64,000 nt of DNA from positions 2,418,001 to 2,482,000 of the forward strand of contig NZ_AP028070.1 of the NCBI RefSeq assembly GCF_030297175.1, written 5' to 3'. The notes beneath the pieces were generated by a model. That model saw only the letters and a list, made by a program, of their open reading frames with translations. It ran no database searches and was not told where the DNA came from. The position numbers and the translations under genes were made by a program. The DNA comes from Marinobacter sp. LA51 (GTDB lineage Bacteria > Pseudomonadota > Gammaproteobacteria > Pseudomonadales > Oleiphilaceae). This document shows positions 19,187 to 28,153 of the stretch, piece by piece (position 1 is the first letter of the stretch; every line of letters starts with the position of its first letter).

Positions 19187-19807
19187 ATGTTCACAGGTAT
19201 TGTTCAAGGCATTGCAACTGTCCAAGAGGTAACCGCAGCACCCGGGTTAAGCACCCTGGTCATTCGCCTGCCCGACAACAAGGCGGCCGGCATCACTATT
19301 GGTGCCTCGGTGGCCATCAATGGCACCTGCCTGACCGTCACCCGCCAGGAAGACAACGACCTGTACTTCGATGCCATGCAGGAAACATTGCAATGCACCA
19401 CCCTGGGTGATCTTCGGCCGGGACACGAGATCAACTTTGAGAGGGCAGCGCGCATTGGCGACGAGATTGGAGGGCATTTACTGTCTGGCCACATTCACAC
19501 CACGGCCACCATCCCCAAGATCGTGAAAACCGAAAACAATGTGACGCTGTGGTTTGAAGTTCCAGAGGCCTGGACCAAGTACATCTTCACCAAAGGCTAT
19601 ATCGCCATCAACGGCGCCAGCCTGACCATTGGTGAGGTGGAGGGCAATCGCTTCAATGTGCACCTGATTCCGGAAACCCTTCGGGCCACTACCTTTGGCA
19701 CCGCCAGCGAAGGCCAGCGCGTTAACATTGAGATCGACAGCCAGACCCAGACCATCGTGGATACCCTGGCCCATCTCGGCTACGACCAGCCGCCCAAGGC
19801 GCAGTAA
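19187..19807 (+). CDS. ribE: Riboflavin synthase alpha subunit
   Basis: A 206-residue enzyme that dismutates two 6,7-dimethyl-8-ribityllumazines to riboflavin. Its two homologous barrels are visible. The first starts MFTGIVQGIA, with INGTCLTVT and EIGGHLLSGHIH. The second has KGYIAINGASLTIGEV and VHLIPETLRATT. The sequence follows the E. coli-type enzyme rather than the Bacillus type. AAGAGG lies 8 bases before the ATG. It stands alone, away from ribB/ribH, and no FMN riboswitch fold was found in the 203 bases upstream. The flavin product would serve NqrB, NqrC and NqrF, but any link is only inferred. Confidence 0.93.
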   Translation: MFTGIVQGIATVQEVTAAPGLSTLVIRLPDNKAAGITIGASVAINGTCLTVTRQEDNDLYFDAMQETLQCTTLGDLRPGHEINFERAARIGDEIGGHLLSGHIHTTATIPKIVKTENNVTLWFEVPEAWTKYIFTKGYIAINGASLTIGEVEGNRFNVHLIPETLRATTFGTASEGQRVNIEIDSQTQTIVDTLAHLGYDQPPKAQ

Positions 19808-19842
19808 CCGGGCACCACTGCCCTACCTCAAACGCTCATACC

Positions 19843-20985
19843 TCAGCGCTGACTGGCCTCAAGGACCACAAACTTGGGGTTGGCGTCGAGCTGACGAACG
19901 GCGGAGAAGAATTTCCGCAGACTGCGGTGATAGCCGAGGTGGCGATTACCAACGATCAGCAGCGAACCGCCCGGTGCCAGGTGCCGGGCCGCAGCCTTGA
20001 ACAGACGAAGGGCGATGTGATCGCCCACCACCCCACCTTCATGAAACGGCGGATTAAGCAGAATCAAATCGAATTGCCCAGCGGAACCGTCGATGCCATC
20101 GGCGTGATCGAAGCGGGCCCGACTTTCCGGAAACAGCCGAGACACATTATCCCGAGCACTGAACACCGCTTGGCTGGAAACATCCGCAAAGGTCATATCC
20201 AGATCCGGCCGCTGCTCCAGAGCCACCAGCCCCACAACGCCATTGCCACACGCCAGATCCAGAACCCGGGTACGGGCCGCCAGCTCAGACACAGCGATTT
20301 TCACATGAGACAAAAACAGGCGGGTGCCGATGTCCAGCTTTTCCCGGGCAAACACGGCAGGCATGGCGCCTACCCGTAGCGGGCTCCCGTCTACGTCATA
20401 GCTTTTCCAGCTACCGGACCAACTATCGAGATCAGCAGTGCCCCGGCGACACACCACTACCCGGGCCTTCTTGCGAGCAGGCAGGACAGCCTCGGTCGGC
20501 ACGGCCTGAGCAAAAACCTCCACACCACGGTCCGGCAGGTGCTTGATCATCCCGCCCGCCAGCAACAGGCCGTCTTCAGCCAGCACACCATTGATCCAAC
20601 GCAGCAGCCAGGCCAGGTATTCCGCCTGGCGCGGCACTCTCAGAATAACGACGTCGTACTCGCCTTGCGGCGGGTTCAGCCAACTGAATACCGCTGACGG
20701 TGCGTCGACGGCAGAATTCAGGCCAGCATTGTGCGCCACTGCCGCAGGCAAGGTTGCACTGTCGGCCACCACGGCCGGGTTGAAGGCGCGCAACCCCAGG
20801 GTCAGCGCACCGAATTGGTCATCAATAATGAGTACCCGAGAAGACGGCAGCATGGCCAGGCGCTGGTGCGCCTCAGCCAGCAGCAACTCGTCGGCCGCAT
20901 CCCACGCTCGCAGCGAGGCCTCACCGCCACCGGGACGGGATAGGGTCAGGGCGCCGTCCGGCGTGTCCATCACTGCAGTGATCAT
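19843..20985 (-). CDS. rlmG: 23S rRNA (guanine-N2)-methyltransferase RlmG
   Basis: A 380-residue methyltransferase expected to modify G1835 of 23S rRNA. It has two methyltransferase-like halves. The N-terminal degenerate half contains LRAWDAADELLLAEAH and IIDDQFGALTLGL, typical of RlmG. The C-terminal catalytic half has VLDLACGNGVVGLVALEQ (SAM binding) and LLNPPFHEGG (the N-P-P-F base-flipping motif). I chose the ATG at 20985 because GGAAG lies 5 bases upstream; a TTG at 20997 would add four residues. It converges on ribE with a 35-base gap and lies next to the related rsmC. Confidence 0.88.
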   Translation of the reverse strand: MITAVMDTPDGALTLSRPGGGEASLRAWDAADELLLAEAHQRLAMLPSSRVLIIDDQFGALTLGLRAFNPAVVADSATLPAAVAHNAGLNSAVDAPSAVFSWLNPPQGEYDVVILRVPRQAEYLAWLLRWINGVLAEDGLLLAGGMIKHLPDRGVEVFAQAVPTEAVLPARKKARVVVCRRGTADLDSWSGSWKSYDVDGSPLRVGAMPAVFAREKLDIGTRLFLSHVKIAVSELAARTRVLDLACGNGVVGLVALEQRPDLDMTFADVSSQAVFSARDNVSRLFPESRARFDHADGIDGSAGQFDLILLNPPFHEGGVVGDHIALRLFKAAARHLAPGGSLLIVGNRHLGYHRSLRKFFSAVRQLDANPKFVVLEASQR

Positions 20986-21121
20986 ATTGGCTTCCAAAAG
21001 GGGGATTTATCACAAAAGCGCTATTTTAGGCTGTTTATTCTAGAAATTAAGCCTAAGTTAAGGGGTGTTCACGCATTATTCTTTTTCCGGTTGGCTCCGT
21101 TGTTGTGGACGCAAACCCTTT

Positions 21122-21147
21122 GCCCCTCACCCCAGGGGCTTTTTTTT
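21122..21147 (+). terminator. Orphan plus-strand rho-independent terminator
   Basis: GCCCCT-loop-AGGGGC followed by eight T residues reads as a terminator on the plus strand, although both flanking genes (rlmG, rsmC) are on the minus strand. On the minus strand the hairpin lacks a U tract. About 120 bases of plus-strand sequence with no ORF lie before it, so it may end a small RNA; that is inference. Confidence 0.7.
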
Positions 21148-21180
21148 GCCTGGCGTTTACCCTCAGATCGTCGCTGGCAC

Positions 21181-22227
21181 TCAACGACGGGTAGCGCGGT
21201 ACACCGTGAAGCGGCGATCTTCGGTCAGGCGCTCTACCGGCCCCACGAAGCGTTTAATCAGGTTTTCATAGGGCAGGAAGCTATTGGCCACAAGCCTCAG
21301 CTCACCCCGGGTTTTGAGATGGCGGGCCACGGAGCGAAGGAAATCTTCAGTCATCGAAATGTCGGTTTTGACACCCGCGTGGAAAGGCGGGTTGGTCACG
21401 ATCGCCGGCCAGACGCCCTCGACCCCGGCCAGACCATCCGAGGCGATGATCTCGCCGGTTGCCCCTGCCCGCTCGTAGGTGGAACGGGCACACATTACCG
21501 CCTGAGATTGCACGTCTAGCCCATCCACCGGTGCCACCGGCCGGCCTTGATCCCGTTGCCAGGTTTGGTGCCAGGAACCGATCACACCTGCGCCACAGGC
21601 GAAGTCCAGAACCCGATTGGCTTTCAGAGGCGTACTGACCAGAGTGTCCAGCAACATAGACGTGCCAGCATCCAACTCGCCCTGACTGAAAATACCGGGC
21701 AAGCCACAGACATCAACAGCACTACCGGCATTGGTTATCGAGTGCCATTCCATCCAGTCTGCAACGTCAAAGCGCGACAGGGGCGCCAGGCCAATGGCCA
21801 CCCAAACCTGGCAATGCCGGGCACTATCAACCTTGGCTGCCTCCGGATCGATGCTCTTGAGCTGCTTCACCGCCCCGGAAATGCCTTCCTTCTTCTCACC
21901 GATCAGTATCAAGGCAGCATCCGGTGCCGCTATCCAGCGCGCCAGTGCTAATCTGAGGTCAAGCTCGGCCCGGGCCTTGGGCAGGAACACCACAACCGTG
22001 TCGAAGCTGGACTCAGTCAGCGCGGGATTGTCATAGCCAAAACACACCTGCCAGTTTGGCGGCCCTGCCAGCTCCTCGGCGTAGCCCGCATGCTCGCTCA
22101 TTGCCAAGCCACCGGAAGGCAGTTCTGGCAGCAAGGCGCCGGAGCTCGCCCCCAGCAAGGCCACACGACCTTTCAGCAGGGAACGATTTCGAAGCAGGGC
22201 TTCATGGGATTTTGGCATTTCGGACAT
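21181..22227 (-). CDS. rsmC: 16S rRNA (guanine-N2)-methyltransferase RsmC
   Basis: A 348-residue methyltransferase expected to modify G1207 of 16S rRNA on the assembled 30S subunit. The N-terminal half is degenerate. The catalytic half has NRVLDFACGAGVIGSWH (SAM site) and VTNPPFHAGVKTDISMTEDFL, a near-exact RsmC signature. GLPGIFSQGELDAGTSMLLDTL, typical of the pre-catalytic linker, lies before it. It neighbours rlmG on the same strand, so two related rRNA methyltransferases sit in tandem, separated by the orphan terminator. Confidence 0.9.
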   Translation of the reverse strand: MSEMPKSHEALLRNRSLLKGRVALLGASSGALLPELPSGGLAMSEHAGYAEELAGPPNWQVCFGYDNPALTESSFDTVVVFLPKARAELDLRLALARWIAAPDAALILIGEKKEGISGAVKQLKSIDPEAAKVDSARHCQVWVAIGLAPLSRFDVADWMEWHSITNAGSAVDVCGLPGIFSQGELDAGTSMLLDTLVSTPLKANRVLDFACGAGVIGSWHQTWQRDQGRPVAPVDGLDVQSQAVMCARSTYERAGATGEIIASDGLAGVEGVWPAIVTNPPFHAGVKTDISMTEDFLRSVARHLKTRGELRLVANSFLPYENLIKRFVGPVERLTEDRRFTVYRATRR

Positions 22228-22277
22228 CGGCAGGGGGACCCCGTTACTGGTTCTGGAAACGGGCTACTCTAACTGGA

Positions 22278-22323
22278 ATCGGCCCGCAAGTCCCGCCAGA
22301 ACTGGCGTACCTTGCGGGCCGAT
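22278..22323. repeat. Nested 46-base palindrome between can and rsmC
   Basis: Perfect 13-base arms ATCGGCCCGCAAG (22278-22290) and CTTGCGGGCCGAT (22311-22323) enclose a second palindrome CGCCAG-AA-CTGGCG (22294-22307). Together they form a 19-pair hairpin with a 3x3 internal loop. There is no T tract, so it is not a classical terminator. It lies between two same-strand genes. It could be a repeat element, an RNA processing or stability hairpin, or a terminator of a weaker kind. Confidence 0.8.
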
Positions 22324-22337
22324 GCGACTACTTGGCG

Positions 22338-23024
22338 TCAGGCCTTTTCCTGGCGTCCAGACCGAACCGGCCTTGCCGCCAGCTCTTCGATAGCTCGGCT
22401 CTTGACCGGCTCGCGCTCGTCGTTGCTGGAAATGGAAAGCCCCATATCCCGCAGAACGCCATCATGGAGTGCGTAAACAAAGCCATGCACCGTCAGAGGC
22501 TGACCGCGCTTCCAGGCATCCTGAACGATGCTGTTTTGGGTCACATGATCAACCTGTTCAACCACGTTAAGCTCGCACAGCCGGTCCACCCTATCCTGAA
22601 CGTCGGTGACCTTATCAAGGATAGGCTGATGGAGGTCACGCACGTCCTGGATATGACGCAGCCAGTTGGTGATCAGACCGGAACCTTCGTTCAGCAGCGC
22701 CGCACGTACACCGCCACAGCCATAATGGCCGACCACCATGATGTGCTTGACCTTCAACACCTCGACCGCAAACTGTAGCACCGACAAGCAGTTGAAATCA
22801 GTGTGCACCACCACGTTGGCAACGTTCCGGTGCACAAACAATTCCCCTGGCATCAGATCAACAATCTGGTTCGCCGGCACTCGGCTGTCCGCACAGCCGA
22901 TCCATAAGTACTCCGGCGCCTGCTGGCTGGACAGGCGGTCGAAGAACTGCGGATCTTCCGCTTTAATCCCGGCCGCCCAGGCCTGATTTTTCTCTAGTAG
23001 ACGGTCAAGCTGACCCATCGACAC
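22338..23024 (-). CDS. can: Beta-class carbonic anhydrase
   Basis: A 228-residue zinc enzyme interconverting CO2 and bicarbonate. The zinc ligands and catalytic dyad are visible: CADSRVPANQIVDL (Cys, Asp, Arg) near residue 43, HRNVANVV, and GHYGCGGVRAAL (His and Cys) near residue 100. The pattern fits the E. coli Can group. It lies 60 bases downstream of gdhB on the same strand and could be carried by the same transcript. Nothing unusual is seen in length or motifs. Confidence 0.94.
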   Translation of the reverse strand: MSMGQLDRLLEKNQAWAAGIKAEDPQFFDRLSSQQAPEYLWIGCADSRVPANQIVDLMPGELFVHRNVANVVVHTDFNCLSVLQFAVEVLKVKHIMVVGHYGCGGVRAALLNEGSGLITNWLRHIQDVRDLHQPILDKVTDVQDRVDRLCELNVVEQVDHVTQNSIVQDAWKRGQPLTVHGFVYALHDGVLRDMGLSISSNDEREPVKSRAIEELAARPVRSGRQEKA

Positions 23025-23084
23025 TCTCCCTCTTAAGCTATAGGCCCTTTAAATTGAAAGGCATCTGGTTTGCCAAAGCAATAC

Positions 23085-26000
23085 TCAAGTGGTGGCACTT
23101 GCTGTTGCGGCTGCCGGTTGTATCCCGTTCGCACTGCCACTCTCGGTTTCACTGTCAGCCTCAAGCTGACCCGAGTGCATGGTGCTCTGGGCCAGATCCA
23201 GAAGCTCCCGCAGGGCCACGGAGAACATGGCGTATTCCGGCTCACGCACGCTCTTCAGCTCCGCCAGCATGGATTTCCAGCGTTTGATCATTCCAACATG
23301 GCGCGCCAGCCAGGCATCGACACAGTCCGGCACGTCTTCTGGCTTGCCTGCCAACCTCAGTACCCCAGTCGTAAGCGCCCGCTGCTGCCACTCCAGATCC
23401 TCCCGGAAACTTTCCCGGGCCAGGGCCTGCCAATGCGAGGCCGGTGCCAGTGAGGCAATGGCCCGGGCAAACCAGTTCAGATCCAGCTTGTCACCCAGCT
23501 CATAGTAGAGATTGGCAACTGTTTTCAGCGGCATGCCGGACGCTTCCTGAGCCTCGATAATGCCCAGGGATGAGTACAGGTAGTCGGTCCCCGACACCAC
23601 CGATGCCAGCTCTGCCGGCAGACCGGCCTCAACCAGTCCTTCGTGGCGTTTCTGCCAGGCCGTGCGCGCGTGGTCACCGAGGTAATCCGGCAGGCTGGCC
23701 GTGATGGCCCAGACGCTGTCAGCGAAGCGCTCGATGTGGTTTTGGATACTGAGTTCGGCCCGACGATTGCGCAACAACCACCGTACTGAACGACGCATCA
23801 GCCGCATCAGGTCCTGCATCAGCTCCATCTGCAGCTGCGCCGGTACGTTGAAATCCTGATCCTCAATCTTGTCCCACCAGTTATCGATGCGGAACACATC
23901 ACGGGCGATGATCCAGGCCAGGGCAATGGATGCCGCGTCAGCACCGGTGGACTGATTCAGCCGTTCAACAAAGGTGATCCCCATGTGATTGACCATGTCG
24001 TTGGCAATCTGGGTAGCGATAATTTCACGCCGCAGCTGGTGCTCGCCCAGCTCCTTGGAGAATTTCTGGGTCAACCCGCGCGGAAACACCTTGTACATCT
24101 CACCGGCCAGCAACGGCTCATCCGGCAGCGAGCTGTTGATCAGTGTCTGCTTCAGATCGCCTTTCACGTAGGAGATCAGCACCGACAGCTCCGGACGAGT
24201 CAGGCCCTTCTTGTCGAGCTTGCGCTCCGACAGGGTTTCATCGTCGGGCAGGAATTCCAGCGACCGGTTGAGTTTGCCTTCGCTCTCCATGGTGTTCATC
24301 AGCCGACGGTATTCCTCGAGCCGGATGGCAGCGTCCTCGCTGGCAATACTGATGGCCTGGGTCTGCCGGTAGTTGTTCTTCAACACCAGGTCGGCAACGT
24401 CATCGGTCATTTCTTCCAGCATAACGTTGCGCTGCTTGCCGGTCAGATCGCCCACGGCGACGGCCTGGTTCAGCAGGATTTTCATATTCACTTCGTGGTC
24501 CGAACAGTCAACGCCACCGGAGTTATCGATGAAGTCGGTGTTCATGCGTCCGCCCCGAAGTGCGAACTCAATCCGTCCGAGCTGGGTGAGACCGAGGTTA
24601 CCGCCCTCGCCCACCACCTTGCAGCGCAGCTCGGACCCGTTAACCCGCAGACCATCGTTGGCCTTGTCGCCAACGTCGCTATGGGACTCGCCCGCGGACT
24701 TCACATAGGTGCCAATGCCGCCAACCCAGAGCAGATCTACCTGAGCCTTGAGGATGTGGGAAATCAGCATGTTCGGAGGTACCCGATCAGACTTGATACC
24801 CAGCAGCTTCTTCATTTCCGCACTGACCGGAATGGACTTGGCGTTGCGACTGAACACGCCACCGCCCTTGGAGATCAGCTTGGTGTCGTAATCGGTCCAG
24901 GCCGAACGGGGCAGCTCAAACAGCCGCTTACGCTCCTTGAAGCTCTTGTCCGGATCCGGTGTCGGATCGATGAAGATATGAATATGGTTGAAGGCTGCCA
25001 CCAACTTGGTCTTTTCAGAACAGAGCATGCCGTTGCCAAACACATCGCCGCCCATGTCGCCGATGCCGATGGCGGTGAACTCATCCAGGGCCGGGTTGAT
25101 ACCCATTTCCCGGAAGTGGCGCTCTACCGATACCCAGGCACCCCGGGCGGTAATACCCATCTTTTTGTGGTCGTATCCGTTACTGCCGCCGGAGGCGAAG
25201 GCATCGCCCATCCAGAAGCCATAATCGGCAGACAGGCCGTTGGCGATGTCCGAGAAGGTGGCGGTGCCCTTGTCAGCTGCCACAACCAGGTAGTGATCGT
25301 CTTCGTCGTGGCGCACCACCCGCTCGGGCGGCTGGATGCCGGCATCCACCAGATTGTCGGTGATATCCAGCAGGCCACGAATGAAGGTCTTGTAGGCTGC
25401 AATACCCTCGGCCTGGAAGGCCTCACGGTCGGACGGATCAGGCAGGCGCTTGGCGACAAAACCACCCTTGGCGCCCACCGGCACGATGACCGCATTCTTG
25501 ACCTGTTGCGCCTTCACCAGGCCCAGGATCTCAGTGCGGTAGTCCTCGAACCGGTCAGACCAGCGCAGACCGCCACGGGCAACCTTTCCGCCACGCAGGT
25601 GCACACCTTCCACCCGCGGCGAGTAGACAAAGATCTCGAACATGGGCAATGGCAGCGGCACATCCGGAATGCGCGACGGATCAAACTTAACGCTGATGTA
25701 CGGCTTGGGACCGCCATCCTCATCGTGCTGATAGAAGTTAGTGCGCAGGGTCGCCTGCATCAGCTCCATATACAGCCGCAGGACCCGGTCCTCACTGAGG
25801 TTATCAACCCCGTCCAGACCGGCGTTGAACTCAATCTCCAGTTTCTGCTGGGCCGCCTTGCTCTTGCCGTCGCTCTGGAAACGGTCCGGGTTGAAACGCA
25901 CCTCGAAGTACTCGAGCAGCAGCCTGGCCAAATCCATATGGTTGACCAGCGTGTTGGAAATGAAGGTCTGACTGTTGGAGAACCTGATCTGGCGCATGTA

Positions 26001-28025
26001 CCGGGCGAAGGTCCGCAACAGCGCAATCTCGCGCCAGCTCATGTACGAGGTCAGCAGCATTCGGTTGAAGGCGTCGTTTTCGGCATCGCCGTACCAGACC
26101 CGGCGGAACAGATCCTCGAAAATCGGGCGGATGCGATGGATATCCACCACGCGGCCAGTGTGGGCCTGCAGCGTGAAGTCGTGAATCCACACCGACTTGC
26201 CGTGACGGTCGGTGACTTCAAACGGATGCTCGCCCAGTACCCGGAAGCCCAGATTATCGAAAATCGGCATCACGTCGGACAACGGCAGTGGCTGATCCGG
26301 ATAAAAGAGTTTGAAATGCAGGGTGCTTTCATCCTCTTCCAGGGCCCGGTAGAAGCTCATGGTCAAGTCACTGCGTTGGGCGGCGCCAGAGATGTGCTCC
26401 AGATCGATCGCGGCCCGGCGCGGCGAGAACATATCGGTGTAGCTGGCCGGGAAACCACCGGACCACAGCCGCGACAGCTCGTTGCCCTGCTCTTCGCCAT
26501 AGGCTTCGCTCAAGGAATCGTAAAGACCATCACGCCAGGACTGCGCCATCTCGATGACTTTTTCACGAATCTCGGCAATGGGCAGCTGCCGGTTCTCCAC
26601 CTGGGGTACCCGAATGGTGAACTGGACACGGGCCAGCACCGATTCGGAGAAGTGGGTGACAAATTCGATGTCTTCCGCTTCCAGTCGGTCCAACAGCACC
26701 TGCTCGACCTTTTGCCGCAGCTCGGTGTTGTAGATATCCCGGGGGAAGAACGCCAGACAGGTGACAAACTGGCCGTACACGTCTTCGCGCATGAACAGCT
26801 CGATGCGGCGGCGCTCCTGGATGTACAGGATGTTCTTCGCCACCTTCAACAGGTCCTTGCTTTCGATCTGGAACAGCTCGTCCCGGGGATAAACGGTGAG
26901 AATCTGGTCCAGCTCTTTGCCCGCGTAGTCGTCGCGCAGGAAACCCGAGCGCTTGATGACATTCTGGAATTTCCGGCGCAGCAGCGGGATTTCGTCCGGA
27001 CGCTCGTTATACACACGGGAGGTATACAGGCCCAGGAAGCGGCGCTCGCCAACCACTTCACCCTTGCTGTTGAACTTCTTGACCGCGATGTAGTCCGGGT
27101 AGGCCGGACGGTGCACCCGTGAGCGCTGGGCGGATTTGGCAAAAATAAAGATATCGTCAGTGCGCGTCATTTCATGACGCGTACGCTGAGGCAACTCGTT
27201 CAGCCGAACCCGATCCGGACGCTCGTTATTAACTCGCAGGATGCCCAGCTCCGAGTTCTCGACCCGACGCACCACCATGCCGCTCTTGTCCTTGGCGAAG
27301 TCGTATTCGTCGTAGCCCAGGAACGTGAAGTGGTCCTGCATCAGCCAGTTCAGGAAAGCCCTTGCCTCCTCCTTCTGCTCATCATCGATGCCAGCGGCAG
27401 TAGTATCCAGCTCGTCCAGGATCTCGCGAACCTTGTTGGTGACAATCGGGAAATCGGAAACGGCGATGCGCACTTCGTGCAGCACCGTTTGCAGGGCTTC
27501 CTCTAACTCGTTCAGGTCGGCCGGATCGCTGTGGCGATCGATTTCCAGCACGATAAAGGCCTCGAACTGGGTATCTTTGTTGGAGCGCTTATTGGGCAGC
27601 AACTTGCTCAGCTTGCCGTCTTCAGTGCGTTCAACCTGCAGGATAGAGTGCTGAATGGAGTGGGTGCCGATCTCGCGCTGGTTGATGGCAATTCGCAGGG
27701 AATCGATCAGAAAGGGAATGTTCGGGTGCAGTATGAAAATGACCGTGTGGGTCGACTGCCAGCCATCGCTTTCGAGGTCAGGGTTGAACACCGATACAGG
27801 TGTTTCGTCGGCGGTCCGCTTCTGAAGAAACTGCCAGGCCGCGAGAACAGCACCGTAGGTGTCCGAAAATCGTCGACTGACCAGCTCCTCAAGAGGAATG
27901 TGAGCGTAATGCTGCTTCGCGAAATCGCAGATCTTTTTTGCCTCTGTCTTGGCAATTTTCTGAGCGAACGCATCAGCCAGTTGTTCAAAAAACTGATCCT
28001 TGCTGGCTACTGTCAGCGCATTCAT
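23085..28025 (-). CDS. gdhB: NAD-specific glutamate dehydrogenase, 180-kDa type
   Basis: A 1646-residue enzyme oxidising glutamate to 2-oxoglutarate with NAD+. The large form has a long N-terminal regulatory region with ACT-like segments (for example VIFILHPNIPFLIDSLRIAI). The catalytic core spans roughly residues 700-1200: LRGGKVARGGLRWSDRFEDYRTE, AVIVPVGAKGGFVAKRLPD (substrate lysines), FTAIGIGDMGGDVFGNGML (dinucleotide binding), and IDNSGGVDCSDHEVN. The helical C-terminal region follows. The family was defined in Pseudomonas and Streptomyces, where it is catabolic and allosterically controlled. It is divergent from the moxR gene with 128 bases between the chosen starts. Confidence 0.97.
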   Translation of the reverse strand: MNALTVASKDQFFEQLADAFAQKIAKTEAKKICDFAKQHYAHIPLEELVSRRFSDTYGAVLAAWQFLQKRTADETPVSVFNPDLESDGWQSTHTVIFILHPNIPFLIDSLRIAINQREIGTHSIQHSILQVERTEDGKLSKLLPNKRSNKDTQFEAFIVLEIDRHSDPADLNELEEALQTVLHEVRIAVSDFPIVTNKVREILDELDTTAAGIDDEQKEEARAFLNWLMQDHFTFLGYDEYDFAKDKSGMVVRRVENSELGILRVNNERPDRVRLNELPQRTRHEMTRTDDIFIFAKSAQRSRVHRPAYPDYIAVKKFNSKGEVVGERRFLGLYTSRVYNERPDEIPLLRRKFQNVIKRSGFLRDDYAGKELDQILTVYPRDELFQIESKDLLKVAKNILYIQERRRIELFMREDVYGQFVTCLAFFPRDIYNTELRQKVEQVLLDRLEAEDIEFVTHFSESVLARVQFTIRVPQVENRQLPIAEIREKVIEMAQSWRDGLYDSLSEAYGEEQGNELSRLWSGGFPASYTDMFSPRRAAIDLEHISGAAQRSDLTMSFYRALEEDESTLHFKLFYPDQPLPLSDVMPIFDNLGFRVLGEHPFEVTDRHGKSVWIHDFTLQAHTGRVVDIHRIRPIFEDLFRRVWYGDAENDAFNRMLLTSYMSWREIALLRTFARYMRQIRFSNSQTFISNTLVNHMDLARLLLEYFEVRFNPDRFQSDGKSKAAQQKLEIEFNAGLDGVDNLSEDRVLRLYMELMQATLRTNFYQHDEDGGPKPYISVKFDPSRIPDVPLPLPMFEIFVYSPRVEGVHLRGGKVARGGLRWSDRFEDYRTEILGLVKAQQVKNAVIVPVGAKGGFVAKRLPDPSDREAFQAEGIAAYKTFIRGLLDITDNLVDAGIQPPERVVRHDEDDHYLVVAADKGTATFSDIANGLSADYGFWMGDAFASGGSNGYDHKKMGITARGAWVSVERHFREMGINPALDEFTAIGIGDMGGDVFGNGMLCSEKTKLVAAFNHIHIFIDPTPDPDKSFKERKRLFELPRSAWTDYDTKLISKGGGVFSRNAKSIPVSAEMKKLLGIKSDRVPPNMLISHILKAQVDLLWVGGIGTYVKSAGESHSDVGDKANDGLRVNGSELRCKVVGEGGNLGLTQLGRIEFALRGGRMNTDFIDNSGGVDCSDHEVNMKILLNQAVAVGDLTGKQRNVMLEEMTDDVADLVLKNNYRQTQAISIASEDAAIRLEEYRRLMNTMESEGKLNRSLEFLPDDETLSERKLDKKGLTRPELSVLISYVKGDLKQTLINSSLPDEPLLAGEMYKVFPRGLTQKFSKELGEHQLRREIIATQIANDMVNHMGITFVERLNQSTGADAASIALAWIIARDVFRIDNWWDKIEDQDFNVPAQLQMELMQDLMRLMRRSVRWLLRNRRAELSIQNHIERFADSVWAITASLPDYLGDHARTAWQKRHEGLVEAGLPAELASVVSGTDYLYSSLGIIEAQEASGMPLKTVANLYYELGDKLDLNWFARAIASLAPASHWQALARESFREDLEWQQRALTTGVLRLAGKPEDVPDCVDAWLARHVGMIKRWKSMLAELKSVREPEYAMFSVALRELLDLAQSTMHSGQLEADSETESGSANGIQPAAATASATT

Positions 28026-28153
28026 GATCGACCTCGGTTAGTGTGAAGTAAACGTAATCGTCTTATTGTCACATAAGCATAGTCAAACCCTTGATTTTTG
28101 CCGGGCAGACGCCAAAACTGCGGCAACTACTTACGCATCAAAGACGTTCTAAG

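Noticed and set aside
19171..19230. Direct repeat TCCAAGAGGT at 19171 and 19221
   Set aside because: Only 10 bases; the first copy is the ribe ribosome site and the second lies in the coding region, most likely chance.
23985..27122. A 1045-codon open frame on the plus strand inside gdhB
   Set aside because: It is exactly antisense to the catalytic part of a very well conserved enzyme and its protein resembles no family; high GC makes such antisense frames common.
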